From NCBI GenBank assembly GCA_037013685.1, contig CM072891.1, positions 8,470,501-8,534,500 on the forward strand: a DNA stretch of 64,000 nt. Direction: 5' to 3'. Below, in pieces: positions 1 to 12,500 of the stretch. A program made the translations under genes and the position numbers. Under the pieces are notes generated by a model. That model worked only from the letters and a program-made list of their open reading frames with translations. It searched no databases and had not been told where the DNA came from. This stretch comes from Acridotheres tristis (taxonomy: Eukaryota; Chordata; Aves; Passeriformes; Sturnidae). The number at the start of each line of letters is the position of its first letter. The first letter of the stretch is position 1.

Positions 1-3000
1 TGGGTAACACAAGAAGAAGAAACTCTGGGGAGTTATCAATAATGGTCCTCTCTTGGCAACAGAAATCTGGGAAAAAAGATGAAAAAACATTTTTTGAATG
101 TATGATGAGTGTGTGCAGGGATGCAGTGCCAAAGACAGATTTCAATCTGCTCTGGAAGTAGATTTGTGTATCTCCTTCTCAGTCTCTTGGCTCGAAGTAG
201 GTCAGTCAAAGGAGGACACATCACACCATTATCTTCTTGGTTAGGTCTTCACTTTTACCAGCAAGCCATAGAGAATAAAAGGGGGATGGGACCAGTCTCT
301 ATGGCACCTGTGTGCATGTGTCAGACATTGTCCAATGTTCAGAGTGTGGAATATGGGAAAAAATGCCTGAGGGCAGGTTTTGAGTTGTGCTGTGATCCAT
401 GCCCAGAATGAGTTTTCAAGCCAATGCACGTAATGGCAGCTGCTGCAATAAATGGAGTTTCATGTTTCTCTTCTAGTGAGAAAAAATTTTCTCAGTAAAA
501 TATAGATGAATTGTTAATTCTATTTTCCCAGTCATCAGACTCTTGTAGGAACATCTCATTATACTAACCAGCAAAAAAACAGGCTTTCTCATCTTCTTTT
601 CAATTTTCATGTAATTGCATCTTAAAACTAACTTCATTTTTGGTAGGAGGACCAAACACGTACTTTTTTTTTCTCCCACTGGTTCAGACTTGGTTTTATA
701 AAACATTGCCAAAACAAGTCAGAAAGAAGTCAGTGCTGCAACAGCACAGCTTTCCAGTACAAAAAAACCTCCTTCACGCTTCCAAGTTTGCCCCACATTC
801 TCAACCTCATTGCAGATTCTCCTGTTTTGTGCACTGTCTGATCCTTTGTATCAGCATCTTTGCTACCATAATCCAAGGGAGACATGCAGTCTAAAATCTT
901 TGCACTAGTCTGCCCTCCTCCCAAGACGTTTTGTTAGAGCTTCATTCTGATCCATAGCCCCTGACTTGAAGCGTGGCTGTCTCCACAGCTCCATTTTGAA
1001 TGGTACCTGCTCCTCCCAGCAGCAGTGCCATGTACAGTCCCTTGCTCCTGACCCTCACCCCAGCACTCTCTTGCCTTCCTGCTCTGCTCCCAGCACTGCC
1101 TCCGTGGCTGTGGTGAGTTCATGTCCTGGCTGTCCTGCCTTGGATTGAGTGCTGCCATGCAAGCTTAGAGCACACAGCCCTGACAGTGCATTTCACTCCT
1201 GTCCTGCCATGTCTGTCTTATATAAGCCCTGGACCTCTCTCAGTAGGAAGTGCCAGTTTCACTGAAATATGCCAGATGGCCTGTTGCTACTTGAGACTCA
1301 TGAGCTAAACCAAGTTTGAACTGCTGTGTGTTTCTTTCTGTCTGAAGAAGCCAGCATGTGTCTTGGCAAGTGCCCATGGAGTTGTCCCAGAACACATCAG
1401 AATGTCACTTACTCAAAGAAAATGCATTTGGCTGGAGTATGGAAATCCCACGGTGTTGTGAAAGAAAGACTTTATTATTGAAAATGTTCCCTGATGATGT
1501 AGTTCAAAACAGACAAGTTCTGCTGGAGAACTTTGTACATCCATTGAGAAATTAGCTCCCTTGGGGCCAGTCTGAGAGCGTTTGTCGTGTTTTCCCTTCA
1601 GAGGAGCTCAAGCACATCTCTCACCCAGGTACAGCAGCCACAGGCCCAAGGGAGAAATAAGTTCCTCATGTCCAGAGATTGAAAGGCCCCTGTTCAGGTG
1701 AACTGTACAAAAAAAAAGATTGCTGTGGCATGGGGAGCAGGCCAAGGACTGGCAGTGGTGGCAAGAGCCAGCACCCATCACCTGGCAGAGCCCCAGGAGC
1801 AGGCTGCAAGGCTGGGTGCTTGGCCAGAATGTTTGCTTTCTTAATGCTTCTTTTCAGGGGTAGAACTTGCCTTGGTGCCTTGTGGAAACTACTGTCATTG
1901 AGACCAAAGCCTCCATGAGCTGTCTACCAATAGATTGGTTTCCCCAGCCTGTCTGTCCAGTTGCCTGCATCACCTTAATGCAGGGCTTTCACTGCAGGAC
2001 TGAGTCTGATAGAGAATTCCCTCAGCATTTGGGTAGTTTTGTTTTAGATATTTTGTCTTTCTTCTGTAGTTCTGCTTTGAAAAAAGGATACTTGAAATGT
2101 GGTACTGACTCTGCTTCAGGCAGTTAATAGATGAAGATAGTCCCAAATCTAAATCAAGTTCAATCTTCTGCTACACATGAATTAGTCTATTTAGTTAAAA
2201 CAAGCAAATAAAAAGCCACTAAGAGACAAACAAACAAAATTTCCAAAATTTGAATCAATATCCAAACTAATACTGGATGTTTACAGATTTGTGAAGGGTA
2301 TAGAATTGACATATGATTATATGTGCATACTGTATAATTTTTGAAGGTTTTTCACATTTCTAAAGAGGAGATACTGTACAGTAAATTCAATGGTTTAGCA
2401 ATTGCTTGGTGGAATTGCTGGCTTGCCAAATACTGGTTGGGCATACAAATCCATTTATTTCTCATTAAAAAAATCAATTGTTCTGAGCAAATTGCATTTA
2501 AACTAATTCAAGTCAAGGCTGGGCTTCTTCATAACAACTTACATTTCCTTCTTTTATGCATCTCTTCAAATTGTACCCAGTGGAAATGTAATCCCTCCAT
2601 CCCTCAATAAGAAGTCTAGTATTTCAAAGCTGCCCTGAATCACACAGCATTAGACATGTCAGCAATTACATGAGTAGCACATGTCTTGCAATTATTTTTT
2701 TTCCTGTAGCTTTCTCTTAAGCTCTCTACTTGCATTCCAAGAGACAAATTAACCCAGTTAAGGAGTCACATTCTTATGCTGTCTTCATCCTCAGCTCCCT
2801 CCTCCCTCCGTTTTTCTCCTTAATTGCATCCAGCTTCCTACCTTTCAAATGGTGAGAAGGATGAGGGAGGAGAAGATGAATATCTACTCCCTGAATTGCA
2901 GCAATTTTGTGCCTGTTGTAAAGATGCAAAGCAACACCTTGTGGAGCAAAAGCTTAAAGGATTTGATTTCAGAGGACAAGGGGGATAGCAGATTAATCAA

Positions 3001-3279
3001 ATAGGATGTGGTCGTCAAAGAAATGAAAAAGCAATCAGAAGTATCATTGTAAACAGTGGATATTCAGTATATCTTTCTGTGCATCTGCACGTGTGTACAC
3101 CTAAATGTAAATAGGGTGCAAGTTTTGTTAAGAATAAGCCTAAGAGTGTTGCATGCTAGAAATAACCAAGGACAGGTTTGTGCATTTGTAGGTGCTGTGC
3201 AGAGCAAGGACTGCTGGTGTTTGTGTATCACTGCCCTCTGCTGCAGCCAAGCTACAGCTCAGCTCACATCGTGCAGCTG
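1..3279. other. Intron (RGS6 5' side), no gene seen
   Basis: This is AT-rich intron-like sequence without a supportable exon, repeat family or RNA gene. All open frames are short. The missing RGS6 5' exons (N-terminus and start of DEP) were looked for here by expected peptide and not found. Confidence 0.6.
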
Positions 3280-3410
3280 CTCACCTTCCTCACCTTCCTC
3301 ACCTTCCTCACCTTCCTCACCTTCCTCACCTTCCTCACCTTCCTCACCTTCCTCACCTTCCTCACCTTCCTCACCTTCCTCACCTTCCTCACCTTCCTCA
3401 CCTTCCTCAC
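3280..3410. repeat. 9-bp tandem array (CTCACCTTC), 14.5 copies
   Basis: This is a perfect array of CTCACCTTC starting at 3280 and ending CTCAC at 3410, fully homopyrimidine-biased except for one A per unit. The near-perfect identity between units points to recent slippage or expansion. Read on + it gives Ser-Pro-Ser, Leu-Thr-Phe or Pro-His-Leu style repeats in the three frames, none with gene context. On the minus strand each unit is GAAGGTGAG, which looks like a consensus 5' splice site. Confidence 0.97.
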
Positions 3411-6400
3411 ACGGGCTGTGTCTGTACTGTGCTATCCCAGCTCAGGGGAGTGCACGTGGTGTGTTTGGTGTCCTGCTCGTTCCATAGCAATAGCAGTGGT
3501 ACTTCTGTGGCATAAACCCAGCCCAAATATTGGGGTATGTGGGACTTGACAGCTACTCTGGTCTTGGAGAGGAAGGATAGTTTTCATAGCTGGCTGTTGA
3601 TGCTACTTCCATGTGTGTCATTCATATTTCTCCATCCTCTTCAGGGCTGCTCATCTCCAAAAAAGCATCCTTGTACATCACATGAAGCTTACATATCCCA
3701 TAAAAATGTGTGCATGCACATGGGATAAATCCTAAATTATTAAATAACATTAAGCATCACTTAAAACTACCAAAATTGGACACTCTTCATAACTATGTTC
3801 TTTCATATGACAGCACTTGAAAGTAGTCACACCTGAGATGAAAAATACTGGAGGAAGTGCACATCACAGCAGGGGGTACATTAAAATTTGGCTTAGACTG
3901 CTGAAACACTTACAAAACCCATGCTGAGGCTTTAGTATTATTTCAGTCAATAAAAGGGTTTCTTAAATGCTAAAGCCCAGAATATTATGAGAAGTTTAAC
4001 TTCCACACATTAGAATTATGAAGGTCCTTCCTGGTCCTGCTCATCTTTGCTGTATTTGAACCTCTGCATCTGTCACATGAAGCTATGATAAATCAAAAAC
4101 TTAAATAATCATGCTGTATGGATATTCCTGTGGCCTAGGAAACCACAATGAAAAATGGCCCATCACTAAAGTTTTATCTTTATGCAGTGACTTGTCTGCT
4201 TTTTCTGGACATCAGAGATGATTTCAGAAGGGAAAGCAAACCCAAGACAACCTTCCAGCCATGTGGGCAGAAATTAGAACACAAAATTACAGTTTTTCTT
4301 ATTGTCAAACATGATTATAAGAATTGCTAGACTGGAAAGCAACAAATGAGAGCTATGAGCCTGAAACAAAGCAGATCTAGTAAAAATTGCTTGGTATTTT
4401 TTCCCGACCAAAATTTGCTTTTAGGCCTTTTCAGTCTTTCAGTTGAGACTAAAAGCTGGAATAGAGACAGATTGCATGACAAATTACCTGTTGAATTCCA
4501 GTGTTTAAATGAATTGATAATTCAGCTACAATAGCAAAAAAATATTAGATATTAAGAAGGGTCCTGTTGCCAACTGCAGTTTTATTGTGAAACACAGCAT
4601 TTAGTTGATGGAATATTGTGGCTAATGAATAAAGCATTAAAAAGAAAAGTCAACAATATTTCAATGCCTGTAGAAATGCTTAGGGATGAATGATTAATGC
4701 TTTTCTGCATTCATCTCATCTTCAAAAGCACAGCTTTATTACAGAAGGTTGTTTCCAGATCTGAATGACACAGCAGAAGAGCAGAGATTAATTATAAGAA
4801 CTGTGTGGCTTTGTTTTCTGGATGGGATCATTGAGCAGGCTGCACTCAAGCTGCAATACTTCACCTCTCCTGTCTTCATAGCAACCTGGGAATTGTGTGG
4901 TGAAGGATCTACCAACACAGTCTTGGTTTTTCACACTTCTGGCTTTGTTCCTGCCCTTCCTCCAGCATTGCTGAGGGCTGCAAAGCATCAGATTGACACC
5001 AGAGCAGCTTTGTCCCTGCTGTGACTGAGAAGCCACATCCCCTCTGAGGAACATGCCAGTATAACTTTTCAGGTAGTGCAAAAGCAACAATATATAAAAG
5101 CACAATGATAATCAATAGCAACGTGAAGGCAAAAATTTTTGAGTGTCGATTGACAGCCATTACTTTGAATCTGTTGCTTTAATTCAATGCCATTCCAACC
5201 ATTAGAAAAATAACTAACTCATATTATCAAGTGAATACATCAGCCTCTTTATTCCATGCATAGATTATCTTAATTGTTATCTAGCATTCTTTGGCTTTTT
5301 AAAGTCAACATAATTTTTAGGGTATTATTTATTGGGCAGATTCTAACTTGCATTTTAATTAAAGTTTATTTTACGAAAAATCCAATAGTTTCTTCTAGAA
5401 TTTAAATTCCCTGACTTTTATCAGTGTGTTGTGTTAAAGAAATGCAGAAGTTAGCTTCAATAACTGTAAATCCAGGCTCATAAATAATTTTTAGGTGTTA
5501 GCCTTGATAGGTGAGTATTGTATGTTTGATACATCTCAGTTACAACATTGAAGTTACTATTAATGTAACTCTTGGGGGTGAAGTGAAGAGGAAGGGTTGG
5601 CTTTGCTTTTTTGCTTTAAATAGTACAAAGAATTACATAGACCACGAGTTTATTTTCTACCATAAATAGCCAGAAATCACTGTTGCTGGAAGCTGTGCTG
5701 TAGGCGAAGGGGGTTGGCATAATTCTAGATTGGACAAACTGTAGGGTCTGGTTCGTGTGAATACCCTGAATGGTCAATGAATACCTTGTTTTATTCTGCC
5801 TGTTCCAGCAGAAATGCACAGCTCTTTGGTCTCTTATGTATTTGCACCTGAAAGTGCCATAGATTTGGCTTTAGAACCTTCTATAAGAGAAGCAAAGAGG
5901 ACAACAAAAAGTATTCAGGCTTTCCATGCATATCCATTGCTATAAATATATACATTTGCATGTTTCCTTTGGATTTTTTTTCCTATGTGGATAAATCTCT
6001 CAAAACTGCATGCTGGCTTCCCATGGATTTGTTTTGAGTATGGTGTGAACTGATGAGCTTGGATATTTTTGATGTATGATTCACTACCACATGCAGAGAA
6101 GAAAATTATATTTTTGTCCTGCAGAGCAATAAAACTAAGCAATTAAGTCTTTGTTCAGTGAACTCCTGTTTGGTGGCCGGGTGCTTTCCCAGAAGAGAGT
6201 CTCAGGATTCAGCTCTATTGCAAGGTCACTTGCACTGGAAGAATTTTCTCCATGTAGATAACTTCATAATATGGCCAGGATTGCAGACTAACTCTTACCT
6301 AGGAATGAATAATAAAACTGACAGGAAACTTTGAGAAGTTGGTTAATGTAAAATGCGAAGTATACTTGTAGGCAAAAAAATAGCATAGACTGATGAGAAC

Positions 6401-7114
6401 AGTAACTCATGTTTCTAGCAGTGGAAGGTGTTGCATCCAATTATTATAGGGTATTGTGTGGTATTGCACAGAAATTATGTTGTTTTTGAACCTATTTTAT
6501 TGTGGATAGGATTGTCTCTCTCGGAGTTTTGTTTGTGGGTTTTTAAAATTTTTTTTGGAAACTCAGTTGTTTGCTGGCTGATGCCAAAACAGTTGTCAAA
6601 ATCACTGAGTGAATAATTTTTGATGAGTTTTCCTTTCATGTATTTTACATTTGCCCTAACTACTCAGTAAGTTTCATTCCTATTTCCTGAATAGGTTAGA
6701 CTGATAGGAAACGACACTTTTTAACAAATGAGATCTGCCAAATGTCTAGCGTTGAAGGCTATCTATGTTTTTTCTCCTACGAGAGAGACAGTGACAGGAA
6801 GCAGTAGTAGTCATAGAAAATAAAAGTTACTATGTTCTGATAAAAATTTTGATCATAAAGTTGTAAGCTAATGAATTGGACAGTGGCAAATTCATCAAAG
6901 CTTATTTCTTTTGTCAAGTGAGAAAAAAAACCCTCAGAGTCTAAAGACCAAATCTTTTAAATATGATTTTTAATTTTTCACTGTAGCATCTCATGTTCAT
7001 CATTTACATCATTCCTACATGGACAGTGCATTATAATTTGGTTTTGTGTTTATTTGGTTTTTTAAGTAGGAAGAGTTGATTTTAGAGCTCCAAAGAGCAT
7101 CAGGTCTTTGACAC
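3411..7114. other. Intron, no gene seen
   Basis: Unique-looking AT-rich sequence. No upstream RGS6 exon, LINE landmark or RNA gene was recognised. Confidence 0.6.
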
Positions 7115-7665
7115 TCCAGCCTCTTGTTACCTAGCTGTCTGTACATCCAGGGTTGCCCCATCCTGGATGCAGAATCCAGCACTTGTCTCTGTTAAAACTT
7201 CATCAGTTTGGTAATTGCACAGCCCTGTGATTTGTCCAGGTCTCTCTGCAGGACCTCTCTGCCTTCAAGGGAGTCAACAGCTCCTCTTGGTTTAGTATCA
7301 TCAGCAAACGTATTCAGTATGCCTCCAAGTCCTGCATCCAAGTCGTTTTTGAAGATGCTTACAAGAATTGACCCTAAAATGCAGCCCTGCAGAGCCCCAC
7401 TAGTGGCCTGTCACCAGTCTGATGTCACCCCATGCACTACAACTCTTTGTGCCCAGCCCATGAGCCAGCTGCTCACCCATCACATGATGTGTTTATCCTG
7501 CTGTGAGCTGGACTTTTTGTCCAGAAGGATCTTGTGAGAGGCAGTATCAAAAACTTTACTGAAATCCATAAAATTACAGCTGGCTTCCTTTGATCAACTA
7601 GGTGGGTTACCTTGTTATAAAAGGAAATTATTGCTGTTGACAAGCAATAGATCACGGAAAAGCAC
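7115..7665 (-). mobile_element. CR1 LINE fragment, reverse-transcriptase region, decayed
   Basis: The minus strand encodes a broken CR1-type non-LTR reverse transcriptase. Recognisable pieces are ISFYNKVTHLVDQ (near 7580-7630), an RT stretch resembling V-T-S-x-W before a stop, and the catalytic FADD motif at 7297-7308 followed by TKPRGAVDS. A stop and frameshifts interrupt it, for example in the segment that should read LDFSKAFDTVSH. It has no intact ORF and is inactive. It is the largest CR1 piece in the window. The edges are approximate. Confidence 0.85.
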
Positions 7666-9214
7666 CCTTAGTATCTGTATCATGAAGTTATCATTCAGGT
7701 GTTTTGGGGATCTTTTGGACATGTTTGTGCCAGCTGTGGGGTATTCCTGTAGTATGTTAGCATGTCTTGGCACCATCTCTGTCAATGAATTCCTGCTCAT
7801 TTGCTCCCATTAGGCTGAGAAAGGCAGGAGAGTTACTGCAGAGAGCATCCCCCTCACAGCTCAGCAATCCCCATGGCTGGGTGCTGGCTCAGAGCAGCTG
7901 GGCTGGGAACAGACATGAAGCCTTGAGCTCCCACCTGTCTGCGCTGGGGGAAGCCTTCTGGCAGACTTGATGCCTTCCTGAGACTTTTAGCATCATTATT
8001 CTGTAATACTGCTCTATCCTCCCCATTCCTGGCAAATTTGTAAGGGTTGTGACATTAGAGTTGGGGAAGAGGAGGGAGAGATCAGAACAGTATCTAATGC
8101 AATCAGGGGAATAAAGATCAAGAGAGTACCTCTTGCAGCCTCTCTGCTGTAGTCAGCCTGCTTCTGGAGCCCTGTGCAAGTTAGATTTGAGCATAACTTC
8201 TAATTAGGTATCTGGGTCATGTTTGACATGCTCTTGGTTCGGCATTGACGTTTCTGTGCTCCTACTTAGCTCTAAATTTGCCAGCTGTTTTCCTTAAATA
8301 ATTTCACTTTCCACTAAAGGATTGTGTATCTTATGTAATGACACCCACGGTAGTGTGAGGCCACTCATAGGGACACAGAGGTAGAAATAGCTCAGCATTT
8401 TACACCAGCCTTGGCATTCCTTAATTGAATCATTACAATTTGGATTCCCATCTCTGCTGTGATAAGCTTCTTTAGCTCTTCTGAGCTCTCATTCATTACA
8501 TCTAGACTTTGTCAGTTTAGGTGCAGCTCTGGAAACAGCTGTCCTCTGTTCCACTGAGTCCTCTAGACCTTGCCTATCAATCCAGAAATGTCAGGATTAA
8601 ATTCCCTTTCATTATTTATCTTCAGCAGTCAAAGGATTTGTTACCAATCTGGATAGGTTCAGGGATGAGTTGCATGAATTTTCTTGAAATAGTCTCAGGC
8701 CATGAAGCATTTTCTGAAACAGGGGTTCACATTATGTGAGCTAAACTAGACACAGCACTTTAGGTGCAGATTATGACAGTGCTGGAAAAATCATGCTGGG
8801 GTGCAGAGTATCAGACCAGGAAAAAGCTTTGCACGTGCAGTGACATGCTGGAGATTTGTCATTCTGAGACTACTGTTAAAGCAGGGTTCATTCCATTAGG
8901 GGCCCATGCCCTTGAAAGAAAGGTTTTAAAAATTATATATGATTTTGTCAACACTCACTCCTCTTTCCTGGAATTCTTGGGCTATTCTGTTGATAGAAAA
9001 GGCAATGCCCATTTTAGAGACAGTTTATTTGAGAATTGCATCGGCATATTTCAGTAGTCTTACTATCCCATTTTTAAAAATAATTCTCTTTTAAAATTAA
9101 GAAATCCTGATGCTCCTCATCTTAATTCACCCTTTAGTTCCTGTTCTTTTTGCATGTGTGTGGTACCTTCCACTATTGGCCTTACTCATTGTGTTTTCTT
9201 CAAGCCTGCCTCTA
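7666..9214. other. Intron, no gene seen
   Basis: Sequence between the antisense CR1 fossil and the sense CR1 tail. 7666-7980 may be further decayed repeat next to the CR1 piece, but I could not match it. Nothing else was recognised. Confidence 0.5.
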
Positions 9215-9526
9215 AAAGGAGCCTACAAGAAGGATGGAGAGGGACTTTTTACAAGAGCATGTTGTGGTAAGACAAGAGGGAATGGCTCAAACTAAAATAG
9301 AGTAGGTTTGGATTAGATATTAGGAAAAGTATTCTTTACTGTGAGGGTGGCGAGGCACTGGACCAGTTTTCCCAGAGAAGCTGTGGATGCCCCATCCCTG
9401 GAGATATTCAAGGATAGGTTGGATGAGGCTCTGAGCAACCTGGCCTGGTGAAGGGTATTCCTGACTGTGGTAGGGGGGTTGGAAATAGATTTTTAAGTTC
9501 CCTTCCCAACCCAAGCCATTCTATGA
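9215..9526 (+). mobile_element. CR1 LINE 3' end
   Basis: The sequence follows the CR1 3' region in sense. It starts near GCCTACAAGAAGGATGGAG and includes GATATTAGGAAAAGTATTC, CATCCCTGGAGATATTCAAG and GGATGAGGCTCTGAGCAACC. It ends at the diagnostic tail CCATTCTATGA. It is 5'-truncated and non-coding. Confidence 0.85.
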
Positions 9527-12500
9527 AAATAGTTCACATTTCTCAGGGATTAAAGCCAACCTGCTCTATTGTGTGGCAAGACAGCACACAGGAATGGGAG
9601 CTTGGGGGATGTGTCAGGGGAGGTTGAAAAGCCATCACACCTTGATTCTGATGGTCATCTGTGATTGCATGTTTTTGGGTAACAGTGATTGTTTATGGGG
9701 ACCTGTAGGTTTGCCCTGAAGAACAGGAGGGTGTCCTTTGTAGATGGTACTCAGAGAGATGGATTAATTTGCTGCCACAGTGAGAGGTAAAACCTGCAGA
9801 TGCTTTGTGTCATGTCTGCATGGGTCCATGGAGCCACCTTGCTGGCTTTGCTAAATTAAAGGAAAGTAGCATCTGCTCTTCAGCTGTGTCACTTGATCAG
9901 CTTGACTGAGTCTGCGAGCCTGTTCCTGCCTGTGTCACTCACAATTCATCCTGTCTTGTCCTGTTGCATAGCAAACTTTATTTCTGGAGAAGTATTGTGG
10001 AATTCCACTGTCCTAATGAAAACTTATATAGACTCGAACAGTAATATGAATGGCAGCTGCATTTTGTTTTGCTACATAAACTTATCTCTTTTTAAATTAT
10101 TCTTGAACTTTGTATGTTAAGCTTTGAGTGATGAAAATGTAATTTCATGGTATATTTTGGGGACATGGGATAATATACAACCTACTCTCTGTAAATAATC
10201 AGAGATGCCAGGTGGGGCTGTAGTAATGATGATAATGTACAGAACTTGCTGAAGGCCCTTTGGCATCCAGAGGAGTCACACTGTATCTGTTTAGGGAATT
10301 TGCTGCAAGTGTTCTAATATAAGGTGGATTTTTACAGAACAATTGCGAGCAAGACTCTGCAGGATCCCTGCTGGTGCTGGGATACAAGTTTTCTGAAAGG
10401 GTAGCCTCTAGAGAAGCCAGGCTACAGTGGGTATCCATACATGCAGCTGCACTTGGAATCCTTGTGGTAAAGACAGTGTCTTTGCAAGCTCCCTGTAGGT
10501 GCTGGGAGGGACAGAAGATAGGCCATGTCCTTTCCGGCTGTGTCCCTTTTCTCCTGCTTCTGCCTTTTGTCCTCGTACCCTGCAGCTGCTGAAGGGACCA
10601 ATCTCACCTACTGAGATGTGAGTGTACAGAAGATTTCTCTGAAGTGATGCTTTTGGCTAACATGGGGCAAAAGTTGGCAGATGGGAACTGCAAAAGGCAG
10701 GCTCCAAGGGGTATAGTAAGAATGCCCACTGTGTGTCAAACCAATGGCCACCAGCAGCCCTCTGGCCATGGATCCTGTAGGGGATATCTAGGGTAGTATA
10801 TAAGAAAAAAGGCAATGTGTAGCAATATTGTGGAAGTATGTTGCTCAGTCTCCAGCTGTCTGGACTGAGAGGGACATGGTGGGGATCAGTCAGATGTTTT
10901 GCCGTTCTGCACTGATTTGATTGTGTTTACACTTTTCAGATATATGGAACAAATGGTTTTACCTCACAGTAAAGAAAAAAAAGCCTTTTAGGAAGTAGTT
11001 TGGAATAAGAATTAAATATTTTCAGCGTTTTACATTGACATACATAAAATCCTGCAAATGTACGTGTAATGTGTTTTTTAGCTTGTGTATGACAGACACA
11101 AAGGTGCACTGTCAGAGGCATGGGTTTTGATGTTTGACTGGAAAAATTTTCAGGTTAACATGTAGGTGTGTAAATCAGTTCTTCACTTCTTTCTTGACTA
11201 ATACAAAGAGCCGGACTAGATTAACATTATATATCTCTTTGAAATTAAATATTCTGTTGTATTCTGGTCAAGTAACCATCCCAGTTAGTTAGCTGAAGAG
11301 ACTGGCTGAGAATATGTTTTTGTAGTGCTAGTGCTATGGAGAACCAACTGCTCTGGGCAGAAAGATCCTGCACTGATTGCCTTCAGCACCCAGGACATTT
11401 TACCCTTACTGTCTCAGTGTACTTGAAGATTTCATCTTTCTTTGCAGTTCAAGGGAATTAGTCAACGTTCCTTATCCCATCACATCCCACCTGAACATGC
11501 TCAACTTGGTACTACCCTTGTTTGCCACTTGACATCACTCCTGTTTTCTTATCTCTGCTTAAGTCACACAGGTGCTTTAGCCTTTTATGCTTGTTTAGGG
11601 TCACAATGAATGGTGGCATTTTGATACAAAACTTGTTTTGTTTGGCTTTTGTTTCTGTTTTCTTTTTTAGATTTTGGATTTATAGGTATAGCTGGAATGC
11701 ACAAAAAATTAAAAATCCAGCAAGTGTGTGGCTTACAGTTAATCAACTACGTGCCCTGAAGAAAGTTTTGTCCCTTTAATATTGCATTACTGAGTACTTT
11801 CATGAAAGAAGTTCCCACTTACCCTTAAGGGGGAGTTTTGATATGTATCATTGGTAATTTTAAAAGAAATTTCTGCAGTACTGAAAGACTATGAATTATA
11901 TAGCTCTTTATTTTATTGTGTATCAACTAAAATGTTCCCACATTGTGGATGTAGTTTTTTTTTTAATATATAATTTTATACATGAAACTGTAACTAAAGA
12001 AAAAAATGTGCCCAGGTTTTCCTGTAAGTCTTAAATTGTTTTACAAAATTTTGACTGGTGAATTGTAAAGCAAAAAGTAACAATCTGATGAATTATAGAA
12101 TTTATTCTGAAATATAGAATTTATTCTGGCCTACTTGCCAGCTCAAGAAAGAGATGAATGCTTGAAACCAAGCTCAGGCTCCTCCAAAATCTGTGTGGCT
12201 AGGTGAAACACTTGAAGTGCCCTTGAAATAAGCTTGGCATTAAAAAATGGCTCTAACATTATGCCCATACATCTTGTCGAAAGCTGGTTAGATGTAGGCT
12301 CCTGAGGGCTTTTCAGTTTTGAAAATGGAACAAAAGGCTCTAAAGTAATTTCTGAAACTTGTGTCTAGTATAATTTTTTAAAATTCAGAAAGGTAGTCTG
12401 TAGAACAACCTTTCATTGTGCTGGTCGTTTGTCTGGGGTTGACGTCCTTTGTAGTCAAGAGATGTAACAAATCTGTCTGGGGTAGTTCTCAAAAACACAA

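Noticed and set aside
1215..1240. TATATAAG box resembling a promoter
   Set aside because: An isolated TATA-like word in AT-rich intron with no downstream exon or other core-promoter support.
3056..3549. Ser-Pro-Ser or Leu-Thr-Phe repeat proteins across the 9-bp array
   Set aside because: All three + frames are open because of the repeat, and none has flanking domain or splice support.
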